Below, piece by piece: positions 1 through 6,674 of a stretch of DNA of 7,944 bases. Source of the stretch: Chloroflexota bacterium (GTDB taxonomy: Bacteria > Chloroflexota > Limnocylindria > P2-11E). The position numbers and the translations under genes were made by a program. Every line of letters begins with the position of its first letter. Within the stretch, counting starts at the first letter, position 1. The notes under the pieces were generated by a model. It was not told the DNA's origin. It searched no databases and saw only the letters and a program-made list of their open reading frames with translations. The stretch covers positions 1-7,944 of the forward strand of contig VGPA01000060.1 in the NCBI GenBank assembly GCA_016875665.1, in the 5' to 3' direction.

Positions 1-1219
1 GGAGGGCGGCCGCCTCCGCCGCGGACCGTCGAAGGCACGCGGCGGATCGCTGCTCCTCGCGCCCGGGTTCGTCGACCTCCACGCGCACCTGCGCGAGCCC
101 GGGTTCGAGGTCTCCGAGACGGTGGCCTCCGGCGCGCGCGCGGCGCTCGCGGGCGGCTTCACGACGATCTGCGCGATGCCGAACACCGAGCCTGCGCTCG
201 ACAGCGCCGGCCTCATCGCGGAGCTCCTCGTCCGCGCTGAGGCGGCGAAGGGAGCGCGCGTCCTCCCGATCGGCGCGATCACGCGCCACCGCGCGGGGAA
301 GGAGCTGGCCGATCTCCGCGAGCTGGCGGACGCGGGGTGTGTCGCCTTCAGCGACGACGGCTCGCCGGTCGCGGACGCAGGCCTCTTCCGGAGTGCCCTG
401 CGCTACGCCGCGGATCTCGGCCGTCCGATCAGCGAGCACGCGCAGGACCCGGCGCTCGCCGGGAAGGGCGTGATGCACGAGGGCCGGGTCTCGGCCGCGC
501 TCGGGTTGCCCGGGCAGAGCGCCGCCTCGGAGGAGAGCGCCGTCGCCCGCGACATCGCGCTCGCGCGTGAGACCGGCGCGCACCTCCATCTCGCCCACGT
601 CTCGACCGCGGGATCGGTCGAGCTGGTGCGGCGCGCCAAGGCGGACGGCATCCGCGTGACCGCGGAGGTCACGCCCCACCACCTCGCGCTCTCCGACGAG
701 TGGGTCGCGGGCTCCCGCACGCTGGCGTGGGAGGCCGAGGACGCGCCGCGGGCGATGCCCTTCGACAGCGCGACCAAGGTGAACCCGCCCCTGCGCACGC
801 GGGCGGACGTGCGCGCGTGCTGGGCGGGCCTGGCCGACGGGACCATCGACGCCATCGCCACGGACCACGCACCGCACTCCGCCGAGAAGAAGGAGGTCGA
901 GTACGACCAAGCGGCGTTCGGGATCTCCGGGTTCGAGACGGCGGTGCCGCTGGTGCTCGGCGGCGTCGCGGCGGGATGGGCGAGCCTCGCGCGCGTGATC
1001 GCGGCGCTCACCGCCGCGCCGGCGTCGATCATCGGCCGGGCGCTGCCGCCGGACGACTGGACGCTCCTGGACCTGGACGCGGTGTGGACGGTGCGCCCAG
1101 AGGGACTGCTCTCCAAGGGCCGCAACACGCCGCTCGCCGGCCGGTCGCTGCGCGGGCGCGCGATCCTCGCGGCCATCGGGGGCGAGGTCAGGTACGAGGT
1201 CGGAGCACCCGCGGCGTGA
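1..1219 (+). CDS. pyrC: Dihydroorotase, class I (5'-truncated by the window edge)
   Basis: This enzyme interconverts N-carbamoyl-aspartate and dihydroorotate, the third step of UMP synthesis, in the cytoplasm. The reading frame is open from base 2 to the TGA at 1217-1219, giving 405 visible residues; the family is usually about 420-430, so only a short N-terminus is missing. Counting from the first visible codon, the metal-binding DLHAHLREPG motif lies at 25-34 (His27, His29). It is followed by the substrate-binding AMPNTEP segment, FSDDG (Asp118/119, the position of the metal-bridging Asp of class I enzymes), EHAQD (His146), HLAHVST (His199) and the catalytic ATDHAPH (Asp288). All expected active-site residues seem present. 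The GTG at 122 lies inside the conserved domain and is not the start. The gene is followed by carA on the same strand after a 47-bp gap that contains its own regulatory signals. The pyrC promoter is outside the window. Confidence 0.95.
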   Translation, partial: EGGRLRRGPSKARGGSLLLAPGFVDLHAHLREPGFEVSETVASGARAALAGGFTTICAMPNTEPALDSAGLIAELLVRAEAAKGARVLPIGAITRHRAGKELADLRELADAGCVAFSDDGSPVADAGLFRSALRYAADLGRPISEHAQDPALAGKGVMHEGRVSAALGLPGQSAASEESAVARDIALARETGAHLHLAHVSTAGSVELVRRAKADGIRVTAEVTPHHLALSDEWVAGSRTLAWEAEDAPRAMPFDSATKVNPPLRTRADVRACWAGLADGTIDAIATDHAPHSAEKKEVEYDQAAFGISGFETAVPLVLGGVAAGWASLARVIAALTAAPASIIGRALPPDDWTLLDLDAVWTVRPEGLLSKGRNTPLAGRSLRGRAILAAIGGEVRYEVGAPAA

Positions 1220-1227
1220 AGCAGCAG

Positions 1228-1257
1228 TTGCATCTTTATTCATCAGAATCGTATAGT
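1228..1257 (+). promoter_or_regulatory. Putative sigma70-type promoter for carA
   Basis: A TATAGT hexamer (1252-1257, five of six matches to the -10 consensus) lies 18 bp downstream of TTGCAT (1228-1233, matching only the TTG of the -35 consensus). They sit in an island of about 39% GC (1221-1266) within a genome of roughly 70% GC. The predicted transcription start falls at about 1264-1267, at or within three bases of the carA ATG. The promoter call rests on sequence resemblance only. The overlap with two operator-like palindromes strengthens it. Confidence 0.6.
1229..1242. promoter_or_regulatory. Putative ARG box 1 (ArgR operator)
   Basis: TGCATCTTTATTCA is an imperfect palindrome. It matches the ARG-box core TGAATnnnnATTCA at nine of ten half-site bases, and the actinobacterial-style core TGCATnnnnATGCA also at nine of ten. 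It overlaps the putative -35 element of carA. ArgR (arginine repressor) binds pairs of such boxes with arginine as co-repressor and represses carAB in E. coli. No argR gene is in the window, so the assignment is by motif and context. Confidence 0.6.
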
Positions 1258-1263
1258 TATGCA
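1250..1263. promoter_or_regulatory. Putative ARG box 2 (ArgR operator)
   Basis: CGTATAGTTATGCA matches TGCATnnnnATGCA at eight of ten half-site bases (seven of ten against TGAATnnnnATTCA). Its right half is a perfect ATGCA. It lies exactly 21 bp from box 1, the distance produced by two 18-bp ARG boxes separated by 3 bp, the classic tandem arrangement that lets an ArgR hexamer contact one face of the helix. It covers the putative -10 hexamer, so occupancy should block RNA polymerase. It is weaker than box 1 on its own; the spacing is the main support. Confidence 0.5.
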
Positions 1264-1266
1264 TCG

Positions 1267-2400
1267 ATGAGCAGGGCGGCGGTGCTCGGACTCGAAGACG
1301 GCTCGATCTGGTGGGGCGAGGCCTTCGGCGACGCGTCGGCGGCGTCGGGCGAGGTCGTCTTCAACACCGCGATGACCGGGTATCAGGAGATCGCGACCGA
1401 CGCCTCGTACAACGGGCAGCTCGTGGTGCTCACGTACCCGCTGATCGGCAACTACGGCGTCTTCGCGCGCGCGGCGGAGTCGCGGCGGCCGTGGGTCGAG
1501 GCCCTCGTCGTCCGCGAGCTGAACCGCACCTGCCGCGACGGGACAGAGGACCTCGACGCGACGCTGCGCCTCGCCGGCGTGCCCGGGATCGCGGGCATCG
1601 ACACCCGCGCGCTCGTGCGCCGTCTCCGCTCGTCGGGCACCTTGCGCGGCGCGCTCGTCCAGGTCGCCCCGCACCTCGCGGGCAGTCCCGAGATCGCGCG
1701 TGAGGCGGTGGCCGCGGCGCGGGCCACGCCCGGCATCGCGACGAAGCCGCTCGTGGGCGAGGTGAGCGGCGTGGTCCGCCAGTCCGGCAGCGGACCGAAG
1801 GTCGCGCTCGTCGATACGGGGGTGAAGGAGAACCAGATCCGCGAGCTGGTCCGCCGCGGGGCGTGCGTCCGCGCGTTCCCGTCGACGGCGAGCGCGCGCG
1901 AGGTGCTCGAGTGGGCGCCCGACGGCATCGTCATCACCAACGGCCCCGGCGACCCGGCCGCCGTGCCGCAGGTCGCGGCGAACCTCAAGCTGCTGATCGA
2001 CGCGGCGCTCGGGCGTGGCGCGGGCCGTCCGCTCCCCGTGCTCGGCATCTGCCTAGGCCACCAGCTGCTCGGGCGGGCCGTCGGCGGGACGACCTCGCGG
2101 CTCAGGTTCGGCCATCACGGAGGGAACCATCCGGTGCAGGACACCCGCACCGGCCGCGTCGTGATCACGAGCCAGAACCACGAGTTCCAGGTGGACGAGG
2201 CGTCGCTTCCGGCGGATTCGGGCTTCTACGTCAGCGCGCGCAACCTGAACGACGGATCGGTCGAGGGTCTCGCGCACCGCACCCTGCCGATCCGCACCTA
2301 CCAGTACCACCCCGAGGGCGGCCCGGGCCCGCGGGACAACGAGCCCGTGTTCGCGGCGTTCCTGGGCGACGTCCGCGCGGCGATCGCGAGCCGGCCGTGA
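1267..2400 (+). CDS. carA: Carbamoyl phosphate synthetase small (glutaminase) subunit
   Basis: CarA hydrolyses glutamine and channels ammonia to CarB for carbamoyl phosphate synthesis, feeding pyrimidine and arginine pathways in the cytoplasm. The product is 377 residues, normal for the family. The N-terminal CarA-specific domain shows VVFNTAMTGYQEI and YPLIGNYGV. The class I glutamine amidotransferase domain runs from about residue 178 to the end, with NGPGDP (225-230), the nucleophile elbow GICLGHQ (Cys262), FGHHGGNHPV, and the HPE triad residues His348 and Glu350. All three catalytic residues are intact. The ATG at 1267 is chosen because MSRAAVLGLEDG fits the family N-terminus, although no Shine-Dalgarno precedes it; the mRNA may be leaderless. 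The stop codon overlaps the start of the downstream PhzF-family gene in a GTGA arrangement, which suggests coupled translation. ARG-box-like operators just upstream suggest arginine-responsive repression. Confidence 0.97.
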   Translation: MSRAAVLGLEDGSIWWGEAFGDASAASGEVVFNTAMTGYQEIATDASYNGQLVVLTYPLIGNYGVFARAAESRRPWVEALVVRELNRTCRDGTEDLDATLRLAGVPGIAGIDTRALVRRLRSSGTLRGALVQVAPHLAGSPEIAREAVAAARATPGIATKPLVGEVSGVVRQSGSGPKVALVDTGVKENQIRELVRRGACVRAFPSTASAREVLEWAPDGIVITNGPGDPAAVPQVAANLKLLIDAALGRGAGRPLPVLGICLGHQLLGRAVGGTTSRLRFGHHGGNHPVQDTRTGRVVITSQNHEFQVDEASLPADSGFYVSARNLNDGSVEGLAHRTLPIRTYQYHPEGGPGPRDNEPVFAAFLGDVRAAIASRP

Positions 2401-3269
2401 CGACGTTCGCCTACCGCCTGCTCGACGTCTTCACTGCGGAGCCCTTCGGCGGAAACCCGCTCGCGGTGTTTCCCGACGGCGCGGCCGTCCCCGAGCGGCT
2501 CATGCAGCCGATCGCCTCGGAGCTGAACCTTTCGGAGACGACCTTTGTGCTTCCCCCGGCGAATCCGAAGAACGAGTGCCGCGTGCGGATCTTCACGCCG
2601 CGCTCCGAGCTGCCCTTCGCGGGGCATCCGACCATCGGGACGGCGTTCGTCCTGCACAGCCTGGGCCGCGGCGGGCAGCGGATGGTGCTCGAGGAGAACG
2701 TCGGCCCGATCGAGGTCGGCTTCAGCGAGCGCGACGGGCGGCTCTTCACCGAGATGATCCAGCCGCCGCCGAAGTTCAGCGAGCCATTCACGAACGCTGC
2801 GGCGATCGCCGGGGCGATCGGGCTCAACGAGGACGACCTCGCGCTGTCGCTCGCTCCGGCGGTCGTGGGATCGAGCGGCCTGCCCTTCCTCATGGTGCCG
2901 CTGCGCACGCGCGAGGCGCTCGGTCGGGCGAAGCCGCGGGGCGACCGCCTCGCGAGCCTGGTCGGGGACGCCGCACGGGGCGTGTACCTGTGGACCACGG
3001 ACGCGGAGCGGCCGGGCTCGCACGCGCGCGCCCGCATGTTCGCCCCGCGCCTCGGCGTGATCGAGGACCCCGCCACCGGCAGCGCCAACGGCCCGTTCGC
3101 GGCCTATCTCCACCGGCACGGCGTGGTGCCGGGCTCGACCATCGTCACCGAGCAGGGCTTCGAGATGGGCAGGCCGTCGCTGCTTCGCGCCGTGGTCGGC
3201 CAGGGCACCGTCCGCGTCGGCGGCGAATGCGTGCTCGTGGGTCAGGGGACGATCGAGGTCGAAGTTTGA
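2397..3269 (+). CDS. PhzF-family isomerase-like protein lying between carA and carB
   Basis: The 290-residue product belongs to the PhzF / diaminopimelate-epimerase-like fold family. PhzF itself isomerises a dihydro-anthranilate in phenazine synthesis, but most bacterial family members have no known substrate, so no reaction is assigned. Visible family marks are LLDVFTAEPFGGNPLAVF (residues 8-25), NLSETTFV with the conserved acidic residue Glu47, PFAGHPTIG (His77), and DPATGSANG (from Asp224) in the second half, so both domains of the pseudo-symmetric fold are represented. The GTG at 2397 is chosen because it gives the family N-terminus and overlaps the carA TGA; its Shine-Dalgarno is poor, so coupling to carA translation is likely. 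The TGA overlaps the carB TTG. No phenazine gene is nearby. Base composition is like the neighbours, so there is no sign of recent transfer. Confidence 0.9.
   Translation: MTTFAYRLLDVFTAEPFGGNPLAVFPDGAAVPERLMQPIASELNLSETTFVLPPANPKNECRVRIFTPRSELPFAGHPTIGTAFVLHSLGRGGQRMVLEENVGPIEVGFSERDGRLFTEMIQPPPKFSEPFTNAAAIAGAIGLNEDDLALSLAPAVVGSSGLPFLMVPLRTREALGRAKPRGDRLASLVGDAARGVYLWTTDAERPGSHARARMFAPRLGVIEDPATGSANGPFAAYLHRHGVVPGSTIVTEQGFEMGRPSLLRAVVGQGTVRVGGECVLVGQGTIEVEV
3255..3258 (+). promoter_or_regulatory. Shine-Dalgarno GAGG for carB
   Basis: GAGG lies seven bases upstream of the TTG at 3266, a standard spacing, whereas the next in-frame candidate (GTG at 3272) would be 13 bases away. This favours the TTG start, which also overlaps the preceding stop codon (TTGA). 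Confidence 0.55.
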
Positions 3270-6200
3270 AGGTGCTCCTGATCGGCTCCGGGCCGATTCT
3301 CATCGGCCAGGCCGCCGAGTTCGACTACGCGGGGACGCAGGCTTGCCGTGCGCTGCGCGAGGAGGGGATCGAGACCGTTCTGGTGAACTCGAACCCCGCG
3401 ACGATCATGACCGACCCGGGCGTCGCGGACGTCACGTACCTCGAGCCGCTCACCGTGCCGGTGCTCGAACGGATCATCGCCCGCGAGCGTCCGGACGGCA
3501 TTCTGCCTACGCTCGGCGGGCAGACCGGCCTGAATCTCGCCGTCGCGCTGGCCGACGCCGGCGTGCTCGACAAGTACCAGGTGCGCCTGCTCGGCACGCC
3601 GCTCACGGCGATCAAGCAGGCCGAGGATCGCGAGGCCTTCAAGCAGCTCCTGATCGAGATCGGCGAGCCGGTGCCCGAATCGATCACGGCGACCTCCGTC
3701 GCCGACGCGCTCGCGTTCGCCGAGCGCGTCGGCTATCCGCTCGTGATCCGTCCGGCGTTCACGCTGGGCGGCACCGGCGGCGGCTTCGCGAACAACCGCG
3801 CCGAGCTCGAGTCGCGCACCCAGGGCGGGATCAGCGCCTCGCCGATCGGCCAGGTCCTGGTCGAGCGCTCGCTGCTCGGGTGGAAGGAGCTCGAGTACGA
3901 GGTGATGCGGGACGCGAACGACACCTGCATCACGATCTGCAACATGGAGAACATCGACCCGATGGGGGTGCACACGGGCGATTCGATCGTCGTCGCGCCC
4001 TCGCAGACGCTGACGGACAAGGAATACCAGATGCTCCGCACCTCGGCGCTGAAGATCATCCGCGCGCTCGGCATCGAGGGCGGGTGCAACGTGCAGTTCG
4101 CGCTCGACCCGGACGCCTCGCCGTCGGCGGACCCGGAGGGCCAGGCCCGCTACTACGTGATCGAGGTGAACCCGCGCGTGTCCCGCTCGTCGGCGCTCGC
4201 GTCCAAGGCCACCGGCTACCCGATCGCGCGCGTGGCGGCGAAGATCGCCGCCGGCAAGCACCTGCACGAGATCCCGAACGCGGTGACGCGGCGCACGACC
4301 GCGGCGTTCGAGCCGGCGCTCGACTACTGCGTGGTGAAGATTCCGCGTTGGCCGTTCGACAAATTCCCGGACGCCGACCGGACGCTCGGCACGCAGATGA
4401 AGGCCACCGGCGAGGTGATGGCGATCGAGCGCTCGTTCGAAGCGGCGCTGCACAAGGCGATCCGCTCGCTCGAGATCAAGGGACGCGGCGTGCTGTGGGA
4501 ATCGCCGGCATGGCAGGGGCTCACCGGCGACGAGCTCATCGCGCGGCATCTGGCGGGCCCGACCACCGACGAGCGCCTGTGGGCGCTGTTCGCGGCGTTC
4601 CGCCGCGGCGCCTCCGTGGACGCGCTCCACGCCGCGACGCAGGTCAACGAGTGGTTCCTTCGCAAGATCGAGGGCCTCGTCCGCTTCGAGTCGGAGCTGC
4701 GCGGTGCGCAGCCCACGCCGGTACTGATGCGCCGCGCGAAGCGTGCCGGCTTTCCCGACTCGGTCATCGGCACACTGGTCGGGCTTTCCGCCGAGGACGT
4801 GCGCGCGCTGCGCGCACAGTGGGGGATCACGCCCGTCTACAAGATGGTCGACACCTGTGCCGCCGAGTTCGACGCGGTGACGCCGTACTTCTACTCGACG
4901 TACGAGGAGGAGAACGAGGCCCCGCCGCTCGCCGGTCCGAAGGCCGTGATCCTCGGGTCCGGGCCGATCCGGATCGGGCAGGGGATCGAGTTCGACTGCT
5001 GCTGCGTGCAGAGCGCCATGGCGCTGCGCGAGCTGGGCGTCGCGCCGATCATGGTCAACAGCAACCCGGAGACCGTGTCCACGGACTTCGATGCCTCCGC
5101 GCGCCTGTACTTCGAGCCGCTGGATGATGAGAGCGTGGCCGCGATACTTTTTAATGAAGGCACGCCATCGCCCGGCAAAGCCGGGCGTGGCGACGCGACG
5201 CTGGGTGCCGCGGCACCAGCTGCGGCCGCGGAGGCTCGCGTGAATGACGGCACGCCATCGCCCGGCGAAGCCGGGCGTGGCGACGCGACGCTGGGTGCCG
5301 CGGCACCCGCGGCCGCGAGCGCTCCGGTGCCGGTGCTGGCGCAGTTCGGGGGCCAGACCGCGCTCAACCTCGCGGACCGCGTGGCCTCACTCGGCGGACG
5401 GGTCGCCGGCACCTCGCCCGACGCGATCGGGCTCGCGGAGGACCGCCGCCGGTTCAACGACTTCGCGAACGTCCACGGCATCCCGCAGCCCGCGGGCGGT
5501 ACCGCGCAGACGGTCGAGGAGGCGCTGGCCGTCGCCGCGACCGTCGGCTACCCGGTGCTCGTCCGCCCGTCCTTCGTCCTCGGCGGGCGCGCGATGGAGA
5601 TCGTGTCCTCGCCCGATCACCTCAAGCGCTTCTTCGACCGCGCGCTCGAGGCGGGCACCGGCCGGGTGCTCGTCGACAAGTACCTGCGCGGACGCGAGGT
5701 CGAGGTCGATGCCGTGAGCGACGGCACCGACACGCTGGTCGCCGGGATCATGGAGCACATCGAGCGGGCCGGCGTCCACTCGGGGGACTCGTACGCCGTC
5801 TATCCCACGCAGAACGTCCTGCCGCGCGAGCGGACGCGCATCGTCGAGCTCACGCGCGTGATCGCGAAGGCCCTGCCCGTCCGCGGCCTGCTGAACATCC
5901 AGTTCATCGTCGACGAGGCGGGAGAGGTCTGGGTGCTCGAGGTCAACCCGCGCGCCAGCCGCACGGTGCCATTCCTCTCGAAGGTGACGGGGGTTCCCCT
6001 GACCAGGCTCGCGATCGCGATCTCGCTTGGGCGCACGCTCGCGCAGGAGGGCTACGCCCGTGCCGACGGCCTGTGGCCCGAAGGGGGCCTGGTCGCGCTG
6101 AAGGCGCCGGTGTTCTCGATGGCGAAGCTGCTGAACGTGGACTCGCACCTCGGCCCCGAGATGAAGAGCACCGGCGAGGTCATGGGCATCGACCGCTCGT

Positions 6201-6670
6201 TCGCGCCGGCGCTCTGGAAATCGCTCGTCGCCGCCGGCCTCGCGCCGGCGCCGCGCGGCTCGGTCGTGATCACGGTCGCCGACGCGGACAAGCAGGAGGC
6301 GGTGCCGATCATCGAGGGCTTCCACTGGCTCGGCTACGACCTCGTCGCCACCCCCGGCACCGCCGCGCTGATCCGGCGTCTCGGCATCAGCGTGCGCGAG
6401 GTCGCCAAGATCGGGCAGGGGAGCGCGGAGATCCTCGCCGAAGTGCGCTCAGGGGGCTGCGCCGCGGTCGTGAACACGCCGACCGGCCTGGCCGAGGCCG
6501 ACCGGGACGGCTTCCTCATCCGCCGCGCCGCGGTCGAAGCGCGCGTGCCGTGCCTCACCTCGCTCGACACGGCCCTCGCGGTCGTGACCGCGCTGCGCGC
6601 GAGCGCGGCGTCGTACGACGTCGCGCCGCTCGCGGATTACCGCGCGACGCCGGCGCCGAGCGCCGCCTGA
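3266..6670 (+). CDS. carB: Carbamoyl phosphate synthetase large subunit with an in-frame repeat insertion
   Basis: CarB makes carbamoyl phosphate from bicarbonate, two ATP and the ammonia delivered by CarA. With the TTG at 3266 it has 1134 residues, against roughly 1060-1080 for most homologues. The two synthetase halves are visible: the first begins with GSGPILIGQAAEFDYAGTQ (about 7-25), with PTLGGQTGLNLA and an ATP-grasp segment RPAFTLGGTGGG (about 160-172). An oligomerisation region follows at roughly 400-545. The second half begins at about 560 (GSGPIRIGQGIEFD), with QFGGQT at 693-698 and RPSFVLGGRAMEIV. The C-terminal MGS-like allosteric domain spans about 998-1134 (VNTPTG, DGFLIRRAAVEARVPCLTS). 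The excess length is explained by a Gly/Ala/Pro-rich insertion at about 630-688, between the helix preceding QFGGQT and its beta strand, made of two DNA repeats. The frame is open throughout and the catalytic motifs on both sides are intact, so the protein is probably functional with an extruded loop. The start is uncertain between TTG 3266 and GTG 3272. Confidence 0.96.
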   Translation: MKVLLIGSGPILIGQAAEFDYAGTQACRALREEGIETVLVNSNPATIMTDPGVADVTYLEPLTVPVLERIIARERPDGILPTLGGQTGLNLAVALADAGVLDKYQVRLLGTPLTAIKQAEDREAFKQLLIEIGEPVPESITATSVADALAFAERVGYPLVIRPAFTLGGTGGGFANNRAELESRTQGGISASPIGQVLVERSLLGWKELEYEVMRDANDTCITICNMENIDPMGVHTGDSIVVAPSQTLTDKEYQMLRTSALKIIRALGIEGGCNVQFALDPDASPSADPEGQARYYVIEVNPRVSRSSALASKATGYPIARVAAKIAAGKHLHEIPNAVTRRTTAAFEPALDYCVVKIPRWPFDKFPDADRTLGTQMKATGEVMAIERSFEAALHKAIRSLEIKGRGVLWESPAWQGLTGDELIARHLAGPTTDERLWALFAAFRRGASVDALHAATQVNEWFLRKIEGLVRFESELRGAQPTPVLMRRAKRAGFPDSVIGTLVGLSAEDVRALRAQWGITPVYKMVDTCAAEFDAVTPYFYSTYEEENEAPPLAGPKAVILGSGPIRIGQGIEFDCCCVQSAMALRELGVAPIMVNSNPETVSTDFDASARLYFEPLDDESVAAILFNEGTPSPGKAGRGDATLGAAAPAAAAEARVNDGTPSPGEAGRGDATLGAAAPAAASAPVPVLAQFGGQTALNLADRVASLGGRVAGTSPDAIGLAEDRRRFNDFANVHGIPQPAGGTAQTVEEALAVAATVGYPVLVRPSFVLGGRAMEIVSSPDHLKRFFDRALEAGTGRVLVDKYLRGREVEVDAVSDGTDTLVAGIMEHIERAGVHSGDSYAVYPTQNVLPRERTRIVELTRVIAKALPVRGLLNIQFIVDEAGEVWVLEVNPRASRTVPFLSKVTGVPLTRLAIAISLGRTLAQEGYARADGLWPEGGLVALKAPVFSMAKLLNVDSHLGPEMKSTGEVMGIDRSFAPALWKSLVAAGLAPAPRGSVVITVADADKQEAVPIIEGFHWLGYDLVATPGTAALIRRLGISVREVAKIGQGSAEILAEVRSGGCAAVVNTPTGLAEADRDGFLIRRAAVEARVPCLTSLDTALAVVTALRASAASYDVAPLADYRATPAPSAA
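5163..5192. repeat. Inverted repeat (hairpin 1 of copy 1)
   Basis: Left arm CGCCA-T-CGCCCGGC (5163-5176), loop AAA, right arm GCCGGGCG-TGGCG (5180-5192). Thirteen base pairs form, with one unpaired T at 5168. It lies in the coding strand of carB. Confidence 0.8.
5200..5220. repeat. Inverted repeat (hairpin 2 of copy 1)
   Basis: Contains the perfect palindrome GGTGCCGCGGCACC (5204-5217). If the G at 5204 is bulged, the pairing extends outward as GCTG (5200-5203) with CAGC (5217-5220). As DNA it is a self-complementary site with no separate loop. Confidence 0.7.
5253..5282. repeat. Inverted repeat (hairpin 1 of copy 2)
   Basis: Same structure as in copy 1: arms at 5253-5266 and 5270-5282 with an unpaired T at 5258, but the loop is GAA. 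The apex reads GCGAAGC (5265-5271), a heptamer known to form an unusually stable DNA mini-hairpin. Confidence 0.8.
5293..5308. repeat. Inverted repeat (palindrome 2 of copy 2)
   Basis: GGGTGCCGCGGCACCC is a perfect 16-bp palindrome. It is one base pair longer on each side than the perfect core in copy 1, because the A at 5218 of copy 1 is C at 5308. Confidence 0.75.
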
Positions 6671-6674
6671 TCCG

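Larger units (their letters stand above)
5153..5242. repeat. Palindrome-rich repeat unit, copy 1, in frame within carB
   Basis: First unit of a direct repeat with a period of exactly 90 bp (30 codons). The first 65 bases (5153-5217) match 5243-5307 at 63 positions; the differences are at 5158 and 5177. After a 3-bp length difference the two copies again share GCGGCCGCG (5222-5230 and 5309-5317). The encoded peptide runs from NEGTPSPGKAGRGDATLG into an Ala-rich tail. Two inverted repeats lie inside the unit. It has no counterpart in standard CarB proteins. Confidence 0.85.
5243..5317. repeat. Palindrome-rich repeat unit, copy 2, in frame within carB
   Basis: Second copy of the unit, encoding NDGTPSPGEAGRGDATLG and a shorter Ala-rich tail. 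It is followed within about eight codons by the conserved QFGGQT strand of carB (from 5342). It is near-identical to copy 1 over its first 65 bases, with a K-to-E and an E-to-D change at protein level. The high nucleotide identity suggests a recent duplication or two insertions of the same element. Confidence 0.85.

Noticed and set aside
403..1233. Long antisense open frame opposite pyrC
   Set aside because: It mirrors a gene with strong family motifs. Long antisense frames are expected in very GC-rich coding DNA, and the translation is Arg/Ser/Ala-rich without recognisable motifs.
1220..1266. Riboswitch or PyrR-type attenuator upstream of carA
   Set aside because: The gap is too short and AT-rich, no terminator stem is visible, and the likely transcript starts at or near the ATG.
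3242..4630. 462-codon antisense open frame opposite the first half of carB
   Set aside because: It is a shadow of carB codon bias; its translation is dominated by Arg, Asp, His and Val with no family resemblance.
5181..5290. RGD tripeptides in the insertion as adhesion motifs
   Set aside because: AGRGDATL contains RGD by chance from the repeat sequence; CarB is cytoplasmic and there is no reason to expect cell adhesion.
5153..5317. CRISPR array or ordinary minisatellite
   Set aside because: There are only two copies, with no spacer-like unique segments of even length, and the units are long, internally palindromic and in frame with carB.
5153..5340. Frameshift or pseudogene in carB
   Set aside because: The reading frame is open through the whole insertion and canonical CarB motifs resume directly after it.
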